Assembly: GCA_009377475.1 (NCBI GenBank)
Contig: WHTY01000032.1
Span: 1-43,460 of the forward strand
Length of the DNA: 43,460 nt
From: Actinophytocola sp.
Lineage (GTDB): Bacteria; Actinomycetota; Actinomycetes; Mycobacteriales; Pseudonocardiaceae
Reading direction: 5' to 3'
The notes under the pieces were generated by a model. The model saw nothing but the letters and a program-made list of their open reading frames with translations. It did not search any database and was not told where the DNA came from. The position numbers and the translations under genes are program-made. The stretch's first letter is position 1, and each line of letters begins with the position of its first letter. This document shows positions 17,144-25,370 of the stretch, piece by piece.

Positions 17144-17172
17144 CCCACAGTCGATTTCTTCGCGACCGCGAA

Positions 17173-17195
17173 CGCCGAGGGTGGGAACCTCGGCG
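17173..17195 (+). terminator. Hairpin after the eccC operon
   Basis: Eight-bp perfect stem CGCCGAGG / CCTCGGCG with loop GTGGGAA, starting 29 bp after the stop at 17143 and followed by an A-rich, not T-rich, stretch. It is likely an RNA 3' end between the Hsp70-like gene and the WXG100 pair. The rest of the 260-bp gap shows no gene. Confidence 0.5.
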
Positions 17196-17351
17196 AGATC
17201 GACAAAAATGCCAGTTCAGCAGGGACGTGACGCTGTCGCGCGCTCGTCGCGCCGGCGCCGGTTCCACCCGGCGGCATTCACGCCTGCAACTACTTCGGAA
17301 GTCTGCGAGACAAGGTGGAACCGACCGTGGCAAGGTCATCGTCGTAATCCG

Positions 17352-17372
17352 CGTACGAACCAATGACGTACG
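17352..17372. promoter_or_regulatory. Paired CGTACG sites upstream of the WXG100 genes
   Basis: Two identical hexamer palindromes CGTACG (17352-17357 and 17367-17372), 15 bp centre to centre, lie 32-52 bp before the first esx start. This could be an operator near the transcription start; a chance pair cannot be excluded. Confidence 0.25.
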
Positions 17373-17403
17373 ACGACACACGAACGAAGGGGGTTAATCC
17401 CAC

Positions 17404-17718
17404 ATGAGTGGTTTTACCGGTGAGGTTGCCGAATTCACTCGGATTCACCAGGCGCTGACGGGCGTGAACAGCGAGCTGAACTCGACCTTCAAGAGCCTCC
17501 AGGGCAACATGGAGCAGGCGCTCGCAACCTGGAAGGGCCCGGCCGCCGAATCATTCCGCAGGCTCATGGAGCGTTTCAACGAGAACGCCATCAAGCTGAA
17601 CGACTCGCTGGACGGTATTTCGGATCTCCTGCAGTCCGCAGGCAGCAAGTACGAGGCGCAGGAAGAGGAAGCGTCGAGCACCTTCAGCGGCGGCGGCTTC
17701 GCCGCGCTGGACGGCTGA
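17404..17718 (+). CDS. WXG100 family secreted protein (first of the ESX-4 pair)
   Basis: 104-residue helical-hairpin protein exported by the adjacent T7SS, probably as a heterodimer with the next gene product. The WXG turn is TWKGPAAESF (W about residue 40). The C-terminal helix ends in YEAQEE, which satisfies the YxxxD/E export signal. ATG 17404 follows AAGGGGG by ten bases. Position matches esxT/esxU of M. tuberculosis ESX-4; I do not assign which of the two it is. The intergenic gap to the second gene is only 56 bp, so they are cotranscribed. Confidence 0.93.
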   Translation: MSGFTGEVAEFTRIHQALTGVNSELNSTFKSLQGNMEQALATWKGPAAESFRRLMERFNENAIKLNDSLDGISDLLQSAGSKYEAQEEEASSTFSGGGFAALDG

Positions 17719-17774
17719 GCGCCCCGCCCCAACTCATCCACAGCTAACGCAGGCATTCACAGGGAGATCAGAGC

Positions 17775-18059
17775 ATGATTGAAGTTAATTACGCCGCGCT
17801 CGAGCAGTGCGCCGACGACGTCAACAAGGCCCAGTCGCAGATGACCGGCTCGCTGGAGCAGGTCGAGCAGGACGTGAAGCGGCTGTGCTCCACCTGGACC
17901 GGCCAGGCGCAGGAGGCCTACCAGGTCCAGCAGAAGAAGTACGACGAGGCGCAGGCCGAGCTCATCAAGATCCTGGCCTCCATCGAGACGGCGATCATGG
18001 ACACCAAGAGCCGCTACGTTGAGGGCGACCAGGGCATCGCCAACAGCTTCGGCGGCTGA
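17775..18059 (+). CDS. WXG100 family secreted protein (second of the ESX-4 pair)
   Basis: 94 residues with the WXG turn STWTGQAQEAY and a C-terminal YVEGD (YxxxD), then a short disordered tail ending SFGG. Helices flank the turn as in EsxA/EsxB. ATG 17775 is preceded by GGGAGA at 17761-17766. Both partners carry an export-type motif, so which one docks on EccC cannot be told from sequence. A strong hairpin follows at 18094. Confidence 0.93.
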   Translation: MIEVNYAALEQCADDVNKAQSQMTGSLEQVEQDVKRLCSTWTGQAQEAYQVQQKKYDEAQAELIKILASIETAIMDTKSRYVEGDQGIANSFGG

Positions 18060-18093
18060 GCCCGGCTGTAACGCGGCGCAGACAGCTTTGCCA

Positions 18094-18126
18094 CGGTGGC
18101 CCGGACGTGCGGTGTCCGGGCCACCG
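18094..18126 (+). terminator. Strong hairpin after the WXG100 genes
   Basis: A 13-bp perfect stem CGGTGGCCCGGAC / GTCCGGGCCACCG with loop GTGCGGT, 34 bp after the second esx stop and ahead of the rplM promoter. No U-run follows, as is usual in high-GC actinobacteria. Confidence 0.7.
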
Positions 18127-18156
18127 CGCCGTTCGCGTATGCTGTGCCCTGCCGGG

Positions 18157-18185
18157 TTGCGTCGCCACGTGTCGCCCGGTAAAGG
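18157..18185 (+). promoter_or_regulatory. Candidate promoter for rplM-rpsI
   Basis: TTGCGT at 18157-18162, a 17-bp spacer, then TAAAGG at 18180-18185. This is a plausible SigA-type promoter though the -10 lacks the final T. It would give a leader of about 125 nt before rplM, with no attenuator that I can define. Another weak -10-like TATCTT lies at about 18217. Confidence 0.3.
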
Positions 18186-18317
18186 GACCCCGGTTCCTGT
18201 ACCGCTGAGGTCTCCGGGTATCTTGGTATGTCGTTGTGTGCTGTCGTGCGACTGTGCCAGGACGCGCGAGGCCCGCACCCCAGTACCCACAAGCCATGTC
18301 GATGATGAGGTAGTACC

Positions 18318-18776
18318 TTGCCTACGTACAGCCCGAAACCCGGCGACATCACGCGCGCCTGGCATGTGATCGACGCCGAGGGCGTTGTCCTCGGCCGCCT
18401 GGCCACAGAGGTCGCGACTCTGCTGCGCGGCAAGCACAAGGCGACGTTCGCGCCGCACGTGGACACCGGTGACTTCGTCATCATCGTCAACGCCGACAAG
18501 GTCGCCCTGACCGGCAACAAGCGCGAGCAGAAGTTCGCCTACCGCCACAGTGGCTACCCCGGCGGTCTGCGCAAGCAGTCGTTCGGCGAACTGCTCGACC
18601 ACAAGCCCGTCCGCGCTGTCGAGAAGGTCGTCAAGGGCATGCTCCCCAAGACCAAGCTCGGCCGCGCGCAGGCGAAGAAGCTCAAGGTCTACGCGGGTCC
18701 TGACCACCCGCACGCCGCGCAGCAGCCGCAGCAGTACGAGATCGCCAAGAAGATCGCGCAGGTGAACGCACAGTGA
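18318..18776 (+). CDS. rplM: 50S ribosomal protein L13
   Basis: 152 residues, L13 throughout: [51 protein letters not shown], and a C-terminal [17 protein letters not shown]. The start is TTG at 18318 with GAGG at 18307-18310; no ATG or GTG fits the conserved N-terminus (PTYSPKPGD). The stop overlaps the GTG of rpsI by two bases (GTGA), giving translational coupling. Placement immediately after ESX-4 is conserved with M. tuberculosis. Confidence 0.97.
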   Translation: MPTYSPKPGDITRAWHVIDAEGVVLGRLATEVATLLRGKHKATFAPHVDTGDFVIIVNADKVALTGNKREQKFAYRHSGYPGGLRKQSFGELLDHKPVRAVEKVVKGMLPKTKLGRAQAKKLKVYAGPDHPHAAQQPQQYEIAKKIAQVNAQ

Positions 18777-19261
18777 GCGAGGAGCAGCCTGTGATGACCA
18801 CAGAGACCGACGAGGCCACCCCGGCCGTGACGACGAGTGAGACCCCCGCCGCGGCGAAGCCGACCCGCGCGGCCGGTGGCAGCGCCCACGCGATTGGCCG
18901 CCGCAAGGAGGCCGTCGTGCGGGTGCGGCTGCTCCCCGGCAGCGGCGGCTTCACCCTCAACGGCAAGAGCCTTGAGGACTACTTCCCGAACAAGGTCCAC
19001 CAGCAGCTCATTCGTGAGCCGCTCGAGCTTGTCGAGAAGCCCGAGTCGTTCGACATCAAGGGCAACCTCGTCGGCGGCGGCAGCTCCGGCCAGGCCGGTG
19101 CGCTGCGGCTCGCCATCGCACGTGCCCTGGCCGAGATCGACTCCGAGGACCGTCCCGCGCTGAAGCGCGCAGGGTTCCTCACCCGTGACTCCAGGGCCAA
19201 GGAGCGGAAGAAGTACGGCCTCAAGAAGGCCCGCAAGGCCCCGCAGTACAGCAAGCGCTGA
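18773..19261 (+). CDS. rpsI: 30S ribosomal protein S9
   Basis: 162 residues. The N-terminal 35 residues are a Thr/Glu/Ala-rich extension usual in actinobacteria; the conserved part starts at [19 protein letters not shown] and ends with the invariant basic tail [15 protein letters not shown] that reaches the decoding site. GTG start at 18773 overlaps the rplM stop. A terminator hairpin follows. Confidence 0.97.
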   Translation: MSEEQPVMTTETDEATPAVTTSETPAAAKPTRAAGGSAHAIGRRKEAVVRVRLLPGSGGFTLNGKSLEDYFPNKVHQQLIREPLELVEKPESFDIKGNLVGGGSSGQAGALRLAIARALAEIDSEDRPALKRAGFLTRDSRAKERKKYGLKKARKAPQYSKR

Positions 19262-19277
19262 TCGCGCCGCACTGCTG

Positions 19278-19322
19278 ATGCGAAGGCGCCCGCCCGATAT
19301 TCGGGTTGGGCGCCTTTCGCAT
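19278..19322 (+). terminator. Rho-independent-like terminator after rpsI
   Basis: Stem ATGCGAAGGCGCCC / GGGCGCCTTTCGCAT (one bulged T) with a loop containing GCCCGATATTCGGGTT, 17 bp after the rpsI stop. It separates the ribosomal operon from glmM. Confidence 0.75.
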
Positions 19323-19405
19323 GTCATACCGGCACGAGAGGCCGCCTGAACCGGGTCATGCGGGACTCGCTAGGTTGAAGCAATTCACCCGAAGGAGGTC
19401 CATCA

Positions 19406-20740
19406 ATGGCACGGCTTTTCGGCACGGACGGGGTGCGTGGCCTCGCCAACGCCGAGCTCAGCCCGACGCTCGCCCTCACGGTCGCCGCGAGCGCGGCCCG
19501 TGTGCTCGCCGCGCATGACCGGTCGCACCGCCCGGTCGCCGTCGTCGGCAGGGACCCAAGGGCGAGCGGCGAGATGCTGGAGGCCGCTGTCGTCGCGGGG
19601 CTGACCTCAGCGGGTGCCGACGTGCGCCGTGTCGGCGTGCTGCCGACGCCCGCCGTGGCCTATCTCGTCGCCGACACCAGGGCCGACGTCGGCGTGATGA
19701 TCTCGGCGTCCCACAACCCGATGCCGGACAACGGCATCAAGCTGTTCGCCAGCGGCGGCCACAAGCTGCCAGACGGCATCGAGGACGAGATCGAGTCCGG
19801 ACTTGACAACCTCGGCACCGCGCCGACCGGCGCCCAGATCGGCAGGGTCGCCGACGTCGCTGACGCGCTGGACCGCTACGTCGAGCACCTGGTGCGGTCC
19901 ACTCCGCAGCGGCTGGACGGGCTGCGAGTCGTCGTGGACTGTGCCAACGGGGCGGCGTCGACGGCGGCCCCTGAGGCGTATCGCAGGGCGGGGGCCGAGG
20001 TGATCGCGATCAACGCGGCGCCGGACGGCATCAACATCAACGACGCCTGCGGGTCAACGCACATGGCTGGCCTGCAGGCTGCCGTCGTCGAGCACAAGGC
20101 CGACCTCGGTATCGCGCACGACGGCGACGCCGACCGTTGCCTGGCCGTGGATGCCGAGGGGCGGTTCGTCGATGGCGACCAGATCATGGCAGTGCTGGCG
20201 CTCGCGATGTCCGATGCGGGTGAGCTTGCCGACAACACCCTGGTCGCGACGGTGATGAGCAATCTCGGACTGCACCTGGCGATGCGCGAGCACGGCGTGA
20301 CGTTGCGCACTACGGCGGTGGGGGACCGGTACGTGCTTGAGGAGCTGCGGGCAAGCGGGTACTCGCTCGGTGGCGAGCAGTCCGGCCACGTCGTCCTGCC
20401 CGGCTACGCGACGACCGGCGACGGCTTGCTGACCGCGATGCGGCTGATGAGCCGGATGGCGTCTACTGGCAAGTCGCTGGCGGATCTCGCTGGGGTGATG
20501 CGACGGCTGCCGCAGGTGCTCGTCAACGTTCCGGTGGCGGACAAGGTGGCCGCTGCGGAGTCGAAGCAGGTCGCGGATGCGGTTGCCGCAGTCGAGGCGG
20601 AACTGGGCGAGACAGGGCGGGTGCTGCTGCGGCCGTCCGGCACGGAGCAGTTGATTCGGGTGATGGTCGAGGCCCAAGATGAGGACGTCGCCCAGTCCGC
20701 CGCCGACCGCCTGGCAGGCGTCGTCTCCGTGGCCTCCTGA
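19406..20740 (+). CDS. glmM: Phosphoglucosamine mutase
   Basis: Converts glucosamine-6-phosphate to glucosamine-1-phosphate for UDP-GlcNAc and peptidoglycan. 444 residues, the standard length. The N-terminus is [12 protein letters not shown]; the phosphoserine loop is [13 protein letters not shown] with catalytic Ser102; the metal loop is DGDADRC; the sugar-binding loop is GGEQSGHVV; the phosphate-binding loop near the end is [22 protein letters not shown] at 19392-19399 sets the ATG at 19406. It acts directly after GlmS, encoded 4.8 kb downstream on the same strand; the two are separated here by the T7SS substrate operon and an esterase-like gene. Confidence 0.97.
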   Translation: MARLFGTDGVRGLANAELSPTLALTVAASAARVLAAHDRSHRPVAVVGRDPRASGEMLEAAVVAGLTSAGADVRRVGVLPTPAVAYLVADTRADVGVMISASHNPMPDNGIKLFASGGHKLPDGIEDEIESGLDNLGTAPTGAQIGRVADVADALDRYVEHLVRSTPQRLDGLRVVVDCANGAASTAAPEAYRRAGAEVIAINAAPDGININDACGSTHMAGLQAAVVEHKADLGIAHDGDADRCLAVDAEGRFVDGDQIMAVLALAMSDAGELADNTLVATVMSNLGLHLAMREHGVTLRTTAVGDRYVLEELRASGYSLGGEQSGHVVLPGYATTGDGLLTAMRLMSRMASTGKSLADLAGVMRRLPQVLVNVPVADKVAAAESKQVADAVAAVEAELGETGRVLLRPSGTEQLIRVMVEAQDEDVAQSAADRLAGVVSVAS

Positions 20741-20741
20741 G

Positions 20742-20826
20742 CGCCGTGTCCCCCGTTCCCGCCGCTGTGTCCCCCGTTCCCGACGCTGTGTTCGGCACTC
20801 AGGACGTTGTGTGGCGTGTTCAAGGA
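20742..20826 (+). repeat. 21-bp tandem repeat array, copy 2
   Basis: Units begin at 20742 (CGCCGTGTCCCCCGTTCCCG), 20763 (CGCTGTGTCCCCCGTTCCCG), 20784 (CGCTGTGTTCGGCACTCAGG) and 20805 (22 bp, CGTTGTGTGGCGTGTTCAAG). The first two differ at two positions. The same unit occurs at 10803. It begins one base after the glmM stop. The remaining 20827-20976, ahead of the T7SS substrate operon, holds no gene; its promoter should be there. Confidence 0.75.
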
Positions 20827-20976
20827 CACTTCGTGTGCGGGAGCAAATCTCGCTAAACCATCCCATCGGGTTTGGGACGACCGGTAAGTTCGGGGTCTGT
20901 ATGCCACGGCACCGATGGGCCATCCGGTACGTCGAATCGGTGACGGACACAGCCACGGTCTCGATAAGGGGGCACG

Positions 20977-21327
20977 ATGACGTCTGGCGGGTACGGCGTT
21001 GACACCGCCGAACTCACGAGCGCCGGTGAGCACGTCCAGATGCAGGCCGCTGACCGGATGGGGCCGCCGTTGAAGGCGGTCGGTGATATCGATGTCGCGG
21101 CGCAGGATTTCGGCCCCGAGCACACGCACCATTTCCAGCAATACACCGCGGGCATCGACCGCCTTGTTGCCATGGTCAAGGGTTACGTAGACGTCTCGCG
21201 CGATTTCGGCGGGCGCTTGGGCGGTGCGAGTTCGACGTATCAATCCGTGGAATCGCAGACCGAGCAGGCCATGCGGCATGAGCGTGGTTCGCTGGGGGTG
21301 AATGATGACGCGCGTCCCGACAATTGA
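20977..21327 (+). CDS. EspC/WXG100-like type VII secretion target
   Basis: 116 residues in the style of ESX-1-associated EspC-like proteins: two helices without a WXG turn, GVDTAELTSAGEHVQMQA at the start, FQQYTAGIDRLVAMVKGYVD in the middle, and TYQSVESQTEQA near the end, giving a YxxxE motif. AAGGGGG at 20966-20972 precedes the ATG. The last 26 bases overlap the next gene in another frame, so the pair is coupled, as EspC-like proteins usually are with a larger substrate. No PE/PPE features. The family call is from pattern, not a profile search. Confidence 0.75.
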   Translation: MTSGGYGVDTAELTSAGEHVQMQAADRMGPPLKAVGDIDVAAQDFGPEHTHHFQQYTAGIDRLVAMVKGYVDVSRDFGGRLGGASSTYQSVESQTEQAMRHERGSLGVNDDARPDN

Positions 21328-24070
21328 TGATATTCGCGAGATCGTCAATAGTCCGCACCTGTCGGATGATGTGAAGCGTCAGGTCGCGAAGGACTATTTC
21401 GACCACGTCGAGGAAGAAGACGAAGAAGAACTGTACCGACTGGGCTTCGATTCAGAAGACCACATGAACGATACGCACGATTGGTACAGTGATAAGTTCG
21501 ACTTCGGCGACCTTGATCAAGCTTTCGCCTCCGGTGATGACATTTTCGGTGAGTACGAGGATGCGAAGAAGCAGCACGACGCCGGCGTCGTCGCGGCCCA
21601 GAAAACGCAGGAAAAGGCCGCCGAGGCGAAACGTACTGATGCGACGGAGCAGCTAGCTGATCTCCGAAAGAAAAGATCGGAGACCGAACCCGGGGTAACG
21701 AATTCCAATGACATCCTCGACAAAGGTGTGGAGGGTGCCGTACACGGCTTGGAGCGCTTCTGTCCCGCATACAACAGGGCGCTCGGCATCGCGGGAACCG
21801 ATCTTGGCCCCGTGAGCTACGAACGTGATGTTCTGCAGCGGTACGACGAGCAGCGGAACATCCCTTTCAACGTCTTCAGGGCGCAGGCCGAGGAGATAGA
21901 CAAGCTCCGCGAAGACTTGGTCGAGTCGTTGTCGAGTCAGTCCAATCGGCTGGCGACGGTGTTCAGCCACTGGCAAGGTGCTGCGGCCGACAGTGCGCAG
22001 ACCATGTGGCGTCAAGTGGAGAAACTGTCGAACAGCGAAGTCAAAGAAAGTCTCTCGGAGTCGTCAGAGGCAATACTTCGCGCGTGTTCCGCCGTCGCCG
22101 CGGCATGTCAGCGTAAGGCCGAGTGGTCGCTCAAATACGCAATTCCGAATTGGTGCGGTCTCCAGCCGTATGAGATCGACATGGCAATCAGGATCGCTCG
22201 TAGTGGTCGCGATGCTACTGATGCCGAGATCAAGCATTTCATGCAACATCTGCCGCCCGAGGATCAGGCGCTCATTAACGACGACAAGGGAGATCTCGAA
22301 GACGAGACCAAAGACGCTGCTGAGAAGATGGCGCAAGGGTGGCTGCAGCAGTTCACCTCGTCGTTCGCCAAGTTCGTCAGTGATTTCCATGTCATGTGTG
22401 ACAACGAGAAGAATGCCACCGATGAGGCATGGGGAAATCTGACGCGGTTTCTGCTTGGTCTGCCGGATGACCCCTACGCGGCGGTCGCGGCGGGCGGTGC
22501 AGCAGCCGCCGCGCCTGCGAGCGGGCCTCTCGCCGGTGCGGGTGGCGCGAGTGGCAGCGCAGGTGGTGGCCCCAGCTTTGGCGGTGGGAGCGCCGGTGGC
22601 GGCAGTGCCGGAATCGGTGGCGGTCCCTCCGGCGCGCTCGGCGGCGCTCCGGGCGGTAGTGCTACCCAGACCATGCCCAGCATGCCGAAACCGGACATGG
22701 GGCCGGGGGATGCGATGGGGCAGGACGCGGTCAATCCCATCACCGGCAAGGCCATGGAAATCGACCCCGCGACGGAGAATCCGTACCCGATCAATCCGGA
22801 GACCGGCGAAGCCATCAAGGATGCGGCTCCCGACGTCGACACCGTCACGGTTCGCAAGGGGGAGAGCGAGATCGCGCTCACGGAGCCCAACCGGGACGGC
22901 GAAATGTCGGTCCGCATTGACAACGGCACGGGCGCGGCGACCGAGTACAAACTTGACTTCGGCGCAGGCGGGACATTGGTCGGAGAACACGCGGCTTCCG
23001 GTTTCGGGCCGACCGGTGCAGCGAACGGCGTCCCCGGCGGTGCGGCTGCGATGGCCGGTGGCGGCGGCGCTGGCGATGTCCACACGCCGGGCAAGGACGG
23101 CACGATCCAGATCCATGAGGGCGAACTGTCGATCATCGCGGAGCAGCCGCTCGGCCCGGACGGCGCGACCGTAGTCACCGTGGATGACGGCAACGGCGAG
23201 CCAGCGACCTACGTCATGGGCGACGCCGACGCCGTGCGCGAGTACAACGACAGGGTGGGCGCTGGCGCGCCGGGCACCGCGCCGCAGGCTGCCGACACTG
23301 CCGCGAGCGCGGGCCAGTCGGCGAGCGGCAGCCTCGGCACCGAGCCGCAGCAGAGCGGCGCGGTTCGGCCTGCATCGGTGTCCGCGGGGGACAGCGGAGT
23401 CACCAGCGTCGCGGGCGCGTTCACCGAACCGTCGGAACCGACCGGCGCGCGCGGCAGCCTCGACGGCCTGGACGGCGTCGGTGCGGGCATCTCCGGTTCG
23501 GCGGGTGGTGACGCGCAGCGGGGCGTCGGCGGTTCGCTCGGCGCTGAGTTGGCTGGCGGCCCCAACGCCGGACCCGACGCCGGACACGCCGGACACGCCG
23601 AGGGCGTCGCGGGACACGCCGGGGGACACGCTGGAATCGCGGGCGGCGCTGCGGGTTTCGTAGACGGCGCAGGCGACGCCGCGTTCGGCGGCGACAGCCC
23701 GAACGAAGGCCCGAGCGACGGTCCGCAGAGCGACGGCCCCCGCCCGGAATCCCTCCGCAGCGACAGCCCCCAAACCGACGGCCCCCGCACCGGGGCCATA
23801 CCGACGGACGGCACCGCCGGTGTCGGCTCCATCCCCGGCGAATCGACGTCTCATCCGGCGCCGTCCGGCAGCGCGGGCGTCGGCGGGGCGGGTGGCGCTC
23901 CGATGATGGGCGGTGCTGGCGCGGGTGCTGGCGGCGGTGGCGAGGACCAGCAGCGCACGGCCGCCTACCCGCTCCACGAGACGGACCTGTTCGAGCCGGA
24001 CGTCCCCGAGGGTCCGTTCGGCATCGCCCGCATCTCCGGCTCGCTCGATGACGACGAGCCAGCGCTCTGA
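21302..24070 (+). CDS. Large WXG-containing, Gly/Ala-rich putative T7SS substrate
   Basis: 922 residues, function unknown. Residues 1-45 and 80-130 are highly charged and helical (DHVEEEDEEELYRL, QKTQEKAAEAKRTDATEQL). Residues about 170-270 look like a WXG100-type hairpin with SHWQGAAADSAQTMW at about 222. A third helical part runs to about 395. From about 400 on the protein is Gly/Ala/Ser/Pro-rich, interrupted by two similar beta-rich modules at about 515-560 (GESEIALTEPNRDGEMSV) and 600-645 (GELSIIAEQPLGPDGATV). The C-terminus ends with a less biased segment (YPLHETDLFEPDVPEGPFG). No toxin fold is recognised and no immunity gene follows. The 5' half (to about 22460) is visibly less GC-rich at third positions than its neighbours. 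Coupled to the EspC-like gene upstream. Confidence 0.8.
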   Translation: MMTRVPTIDDIREIVNSPHLSDDVKRQVAKDYFDHVEEEDEEELYRLGFDSEDHMNDTHDWYSDKFDFGDLDQAFASGDDIFGEYEDAKKQHDAGVVAAQKTQEKAAEAKRTDATEQLADLRKKRSETEPGVTNSNDILDKGVEGAVHGLERFCPAYNRALGIAGTDLGPVSYERDVLQRYDEQRNIPFNVFRAQAEEIDKLREDLVESLSSQSNRLATVFSHWQGAAADSAQTMWRQVEKLSNSEVKESLSESSEAILRACSAVAAACQRKAEWSLKYAIPNWCGLQPYEIDMAIRIARSGRDATDAEIKHFMQHLPPEDQALINDDKGDLEDETKDAAEKMAQGWLQQFTSSFAKFVSDFHVMCDNEKNATDEAWGNLTRFLLGLPDDPYAAVAAGGAAAAAPASGPLAGAGGASGSAGGGPSFGGGSAGGGSAGIGGGPSGALGGAPGGSATQTMPSMPKPDMGPGDAMGQDAVNPITGKAMEIDPATENPYPINPETGEAIKDAAPDVDTVTVRKGESEIALTEPNRDGEMSVRIDNGTGAATEYKLDFGAGGTLVGEHAASGFGPTGAANGVPGGAAAMAGGGGAGDVHTPGKDGTIQIHEGELSIIAEQPLGPDGATVVTVDDGNGEPATYVMGDADAVREYNDRVGAGAPGTAPQAADTAASAGQSASGSLGTEPQQSGAVRPASVSAGDSGVTSVAGAFTEPSEPTGARGSLDGLDGVGAGISGSAGGDAQRGVGGSLGAELAGGPNAGPDAGHAGHAEGVAGHAGGHAGIAGGAAGFVDGAGDAAFGGDSPNEGPSDGPQSDGPRPESLRSDSPQTDGPRTGAIPTDGTAGVGSIPGESTSHPAPSGSAGVGGAGGAPMMGGAGAGAGGGGEDQQRTAAYPLHETDLFEPDVPEGPFGIARISGSLDDDEPAL

Positions 24071-24086
24071 CGTGTGAGGGAAAACG

Positions 24087-24536
24087 ATGAGTGATCGATT
24101 CGAGGCGTTCAAGAACAACCTGGCCAACGCCGAGCGCGAGTTCGCGGACCGGAACCGGCTCGCGGGCGCGAAGGCGCAGGAAACGCTCGACGGCGCGCGC
24201 GAGGACTTCAAGAACCGGATGACCTACGTCGGGAAGCTGGCCGTCCGGCTCGACCAGCGCTACAAGGACAAGCTGGCGGCCGAGAAGGCCGAGGCAGCGA
24301 AGGACCCCGTGCCGGAGGGGCGCGACTTCGGGTTCGAAGGCTGGCTGGAGGAGGAGGCAACACCGAGCGCCAGCGACACCGTGCCGCAGTTCTCCCCGTC
24401 GTCGTTCGCGCAAGCCCCACCGGCCACTCCGGTATCGCGAGCGATGCCGCCCGCCGGGTTCCAGGAGCAGGGCAGGCAGGAAGGCGTCCTCGACGACGAG
24501 GAGGACTTCGCCACCAACGGCTGGCTGCGGGCGTAG
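24087..24536 (+). CDS. Small protein of the T7SS substrate operon, unknown function
   Basis: 149 residues, starting 16 bp after the large substrate gene, so in the same operon. Residues 1-75 are charged and helical, probably coiled coil (FEAFKNNLANAEREFADRN, RYKDKLAAEKAEAAK). The rest is Pro/Ser/Ala-rich and disordered, with a repeated motif: DFGFEGWLEEE at about 81 and DFATNGWLRA at the very C-terminus. The repeated acidic-G-W-L tag may be a docking peptide; that is a guess. GAGGGAAAACG precedes the ATG. Its stop is two bases from that of the convergent esterase gene. Confidence 0.72.
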   Translation: MSDRFEAFKNNLANAEREFADRNRLAGAKAQETLDGAREDFKNRMTYVGKLAVRLDQRYKDKLAAEKAEAAKDPVPEGRDFGFEGWLEEEATPSASDTVPQFSPSSFAQAPPATPVSRAMPPAGFQEQGRQEGVLDDEEDFATNGWLRA

Positions 24537-24538
24537 GC

Positions 24539-25357
24539 CTATCGCGCGCGAGCGTCCTCGCGGTCGAGGTCGATCGGGGCGCGCTTGACGTCGTTGTCCA
24601 GCAGCGGCTGGTACTCCTTCTTCCCGGCGAGGTGCGTCAGGAAGAACGCCGTGAACAGCGCATTCACCACACGTTGCGTGCCGTAGTGCGGCTTGCCCTG
24701 CATCAGCACCTGGCTCCAGTGGAAGCCCTCGGTCACCGACAGGTGTGTCGACTTGTCGATCGTGCGCAATTGCACCGGCCCGCCCCACGCATACGCGATG
24801 GCCTTCGCGTGCCCGGTGGCCGGTGCGACCAGGTCGTTCTCCGCCGCCAGGTGCAGCGACGGCATTCGAAGGCGCTTCGCGGCCTCGGACGCGGACGGCA
24901 TGGTCTGCGCGGGTGCGACGGTGGCGATGGCCCGGACGTCCGGCGCGTTCTCGGCGGCTGCCGCGAGCACGGCGGACCCCGCGCCGGTCGAGTGGCCCGC
25001 GAGCCCCAGACGTGAAGGATCGACGCTGATGCCGTTCTGCCCGAGCCGCACCTTCGTCACGGCGTCCAGCGCGTCGCGCAGGTTCGCCGCGAAGATCCGG
25101 TGTGACGGGAACGGCCCGAGCTGCGTCGACGGAGCGGCCGTGACGATGCCCCACGACGCCAGGTGCCGCAGCAGCCCCCGGTAGCGGTGCACCGGCTGGA
25201 GCCAGCCGTGCCCGAACGCGACGGCGGGCAGGTTCAGCCCCTCACGCGGGGCGAACACCAACCCGGGCGTCCCGACCAGCGCCAGGTTGCCCCGGAGGAC
25301 GTCGTGCGGACCCGGATAGCTCAGCTCATCGAGCAGGGCCTTGGGCTTGCGTGCCAT
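24539..25357 (-). CDS. Alpha/beta hydrolase (chlorophyllase/PETase-like esterase fold)
   Basis: 272 residues. Lipase-type nucleophile elbow LGLAGHSTGAGSAV (GxSxG), preceding strand PAVAFGHGWLQPVHRY that supplies the oxyanion region, acid in HLAAENDLVAPAT, and a plausible His in STHLSVTEG. The layout matches the dienelactone hydrolase / chlorophyllase-like group. There is no signal peptide from ATG 25357 (MARKPKALLDEL), so it is probably cytoplasmic or exported by another route. M. tuberculosis has cutinase genes near ESX-4; this gene is a different family in a comparable place. The frame remains open upstream through the stem-loop repeat at 25371, which I do not include. Confidence 0.85.
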   Translation of the reverse strand: MARKPKALLDELSYPGPHDVLRGNLALVGTPGLVFAPREGLNLPAVAFGHGWLQPVHRYRGLLRHLASWGIVTAAPSTQLGPFPSHRIFAANLRDALDAVTKVRLGQNGISVDPSRLGLAGHSTGAGSAVLAAAAENAPDVRAIATVAPAQTMPSASEAAKRLRMPSLHLAAENDLVAPATGHAKAIAYAWGGPVQLRTIDKSTHLSVTEGFHWSQVLMQGKPHYGTQRVVNALFTAFFLTHLAGKKEYQPLLDNDVKRAPIDLDREDARAR

Positions 25358-25370
25358 GGTCAAGACCGTA

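Noticed and set aside
20742..20826. CRISPR array.
   Set aside because: The units are 21 bp, adjacent without spacers and degenerate; no cas genes are present.
21302..24536. Polymorphic toxin with immunity gene.
   Set aside because: The C-terminus has no recognisable toxin domain and the following 149-residue protein is charged and disordered, not immunity-like.
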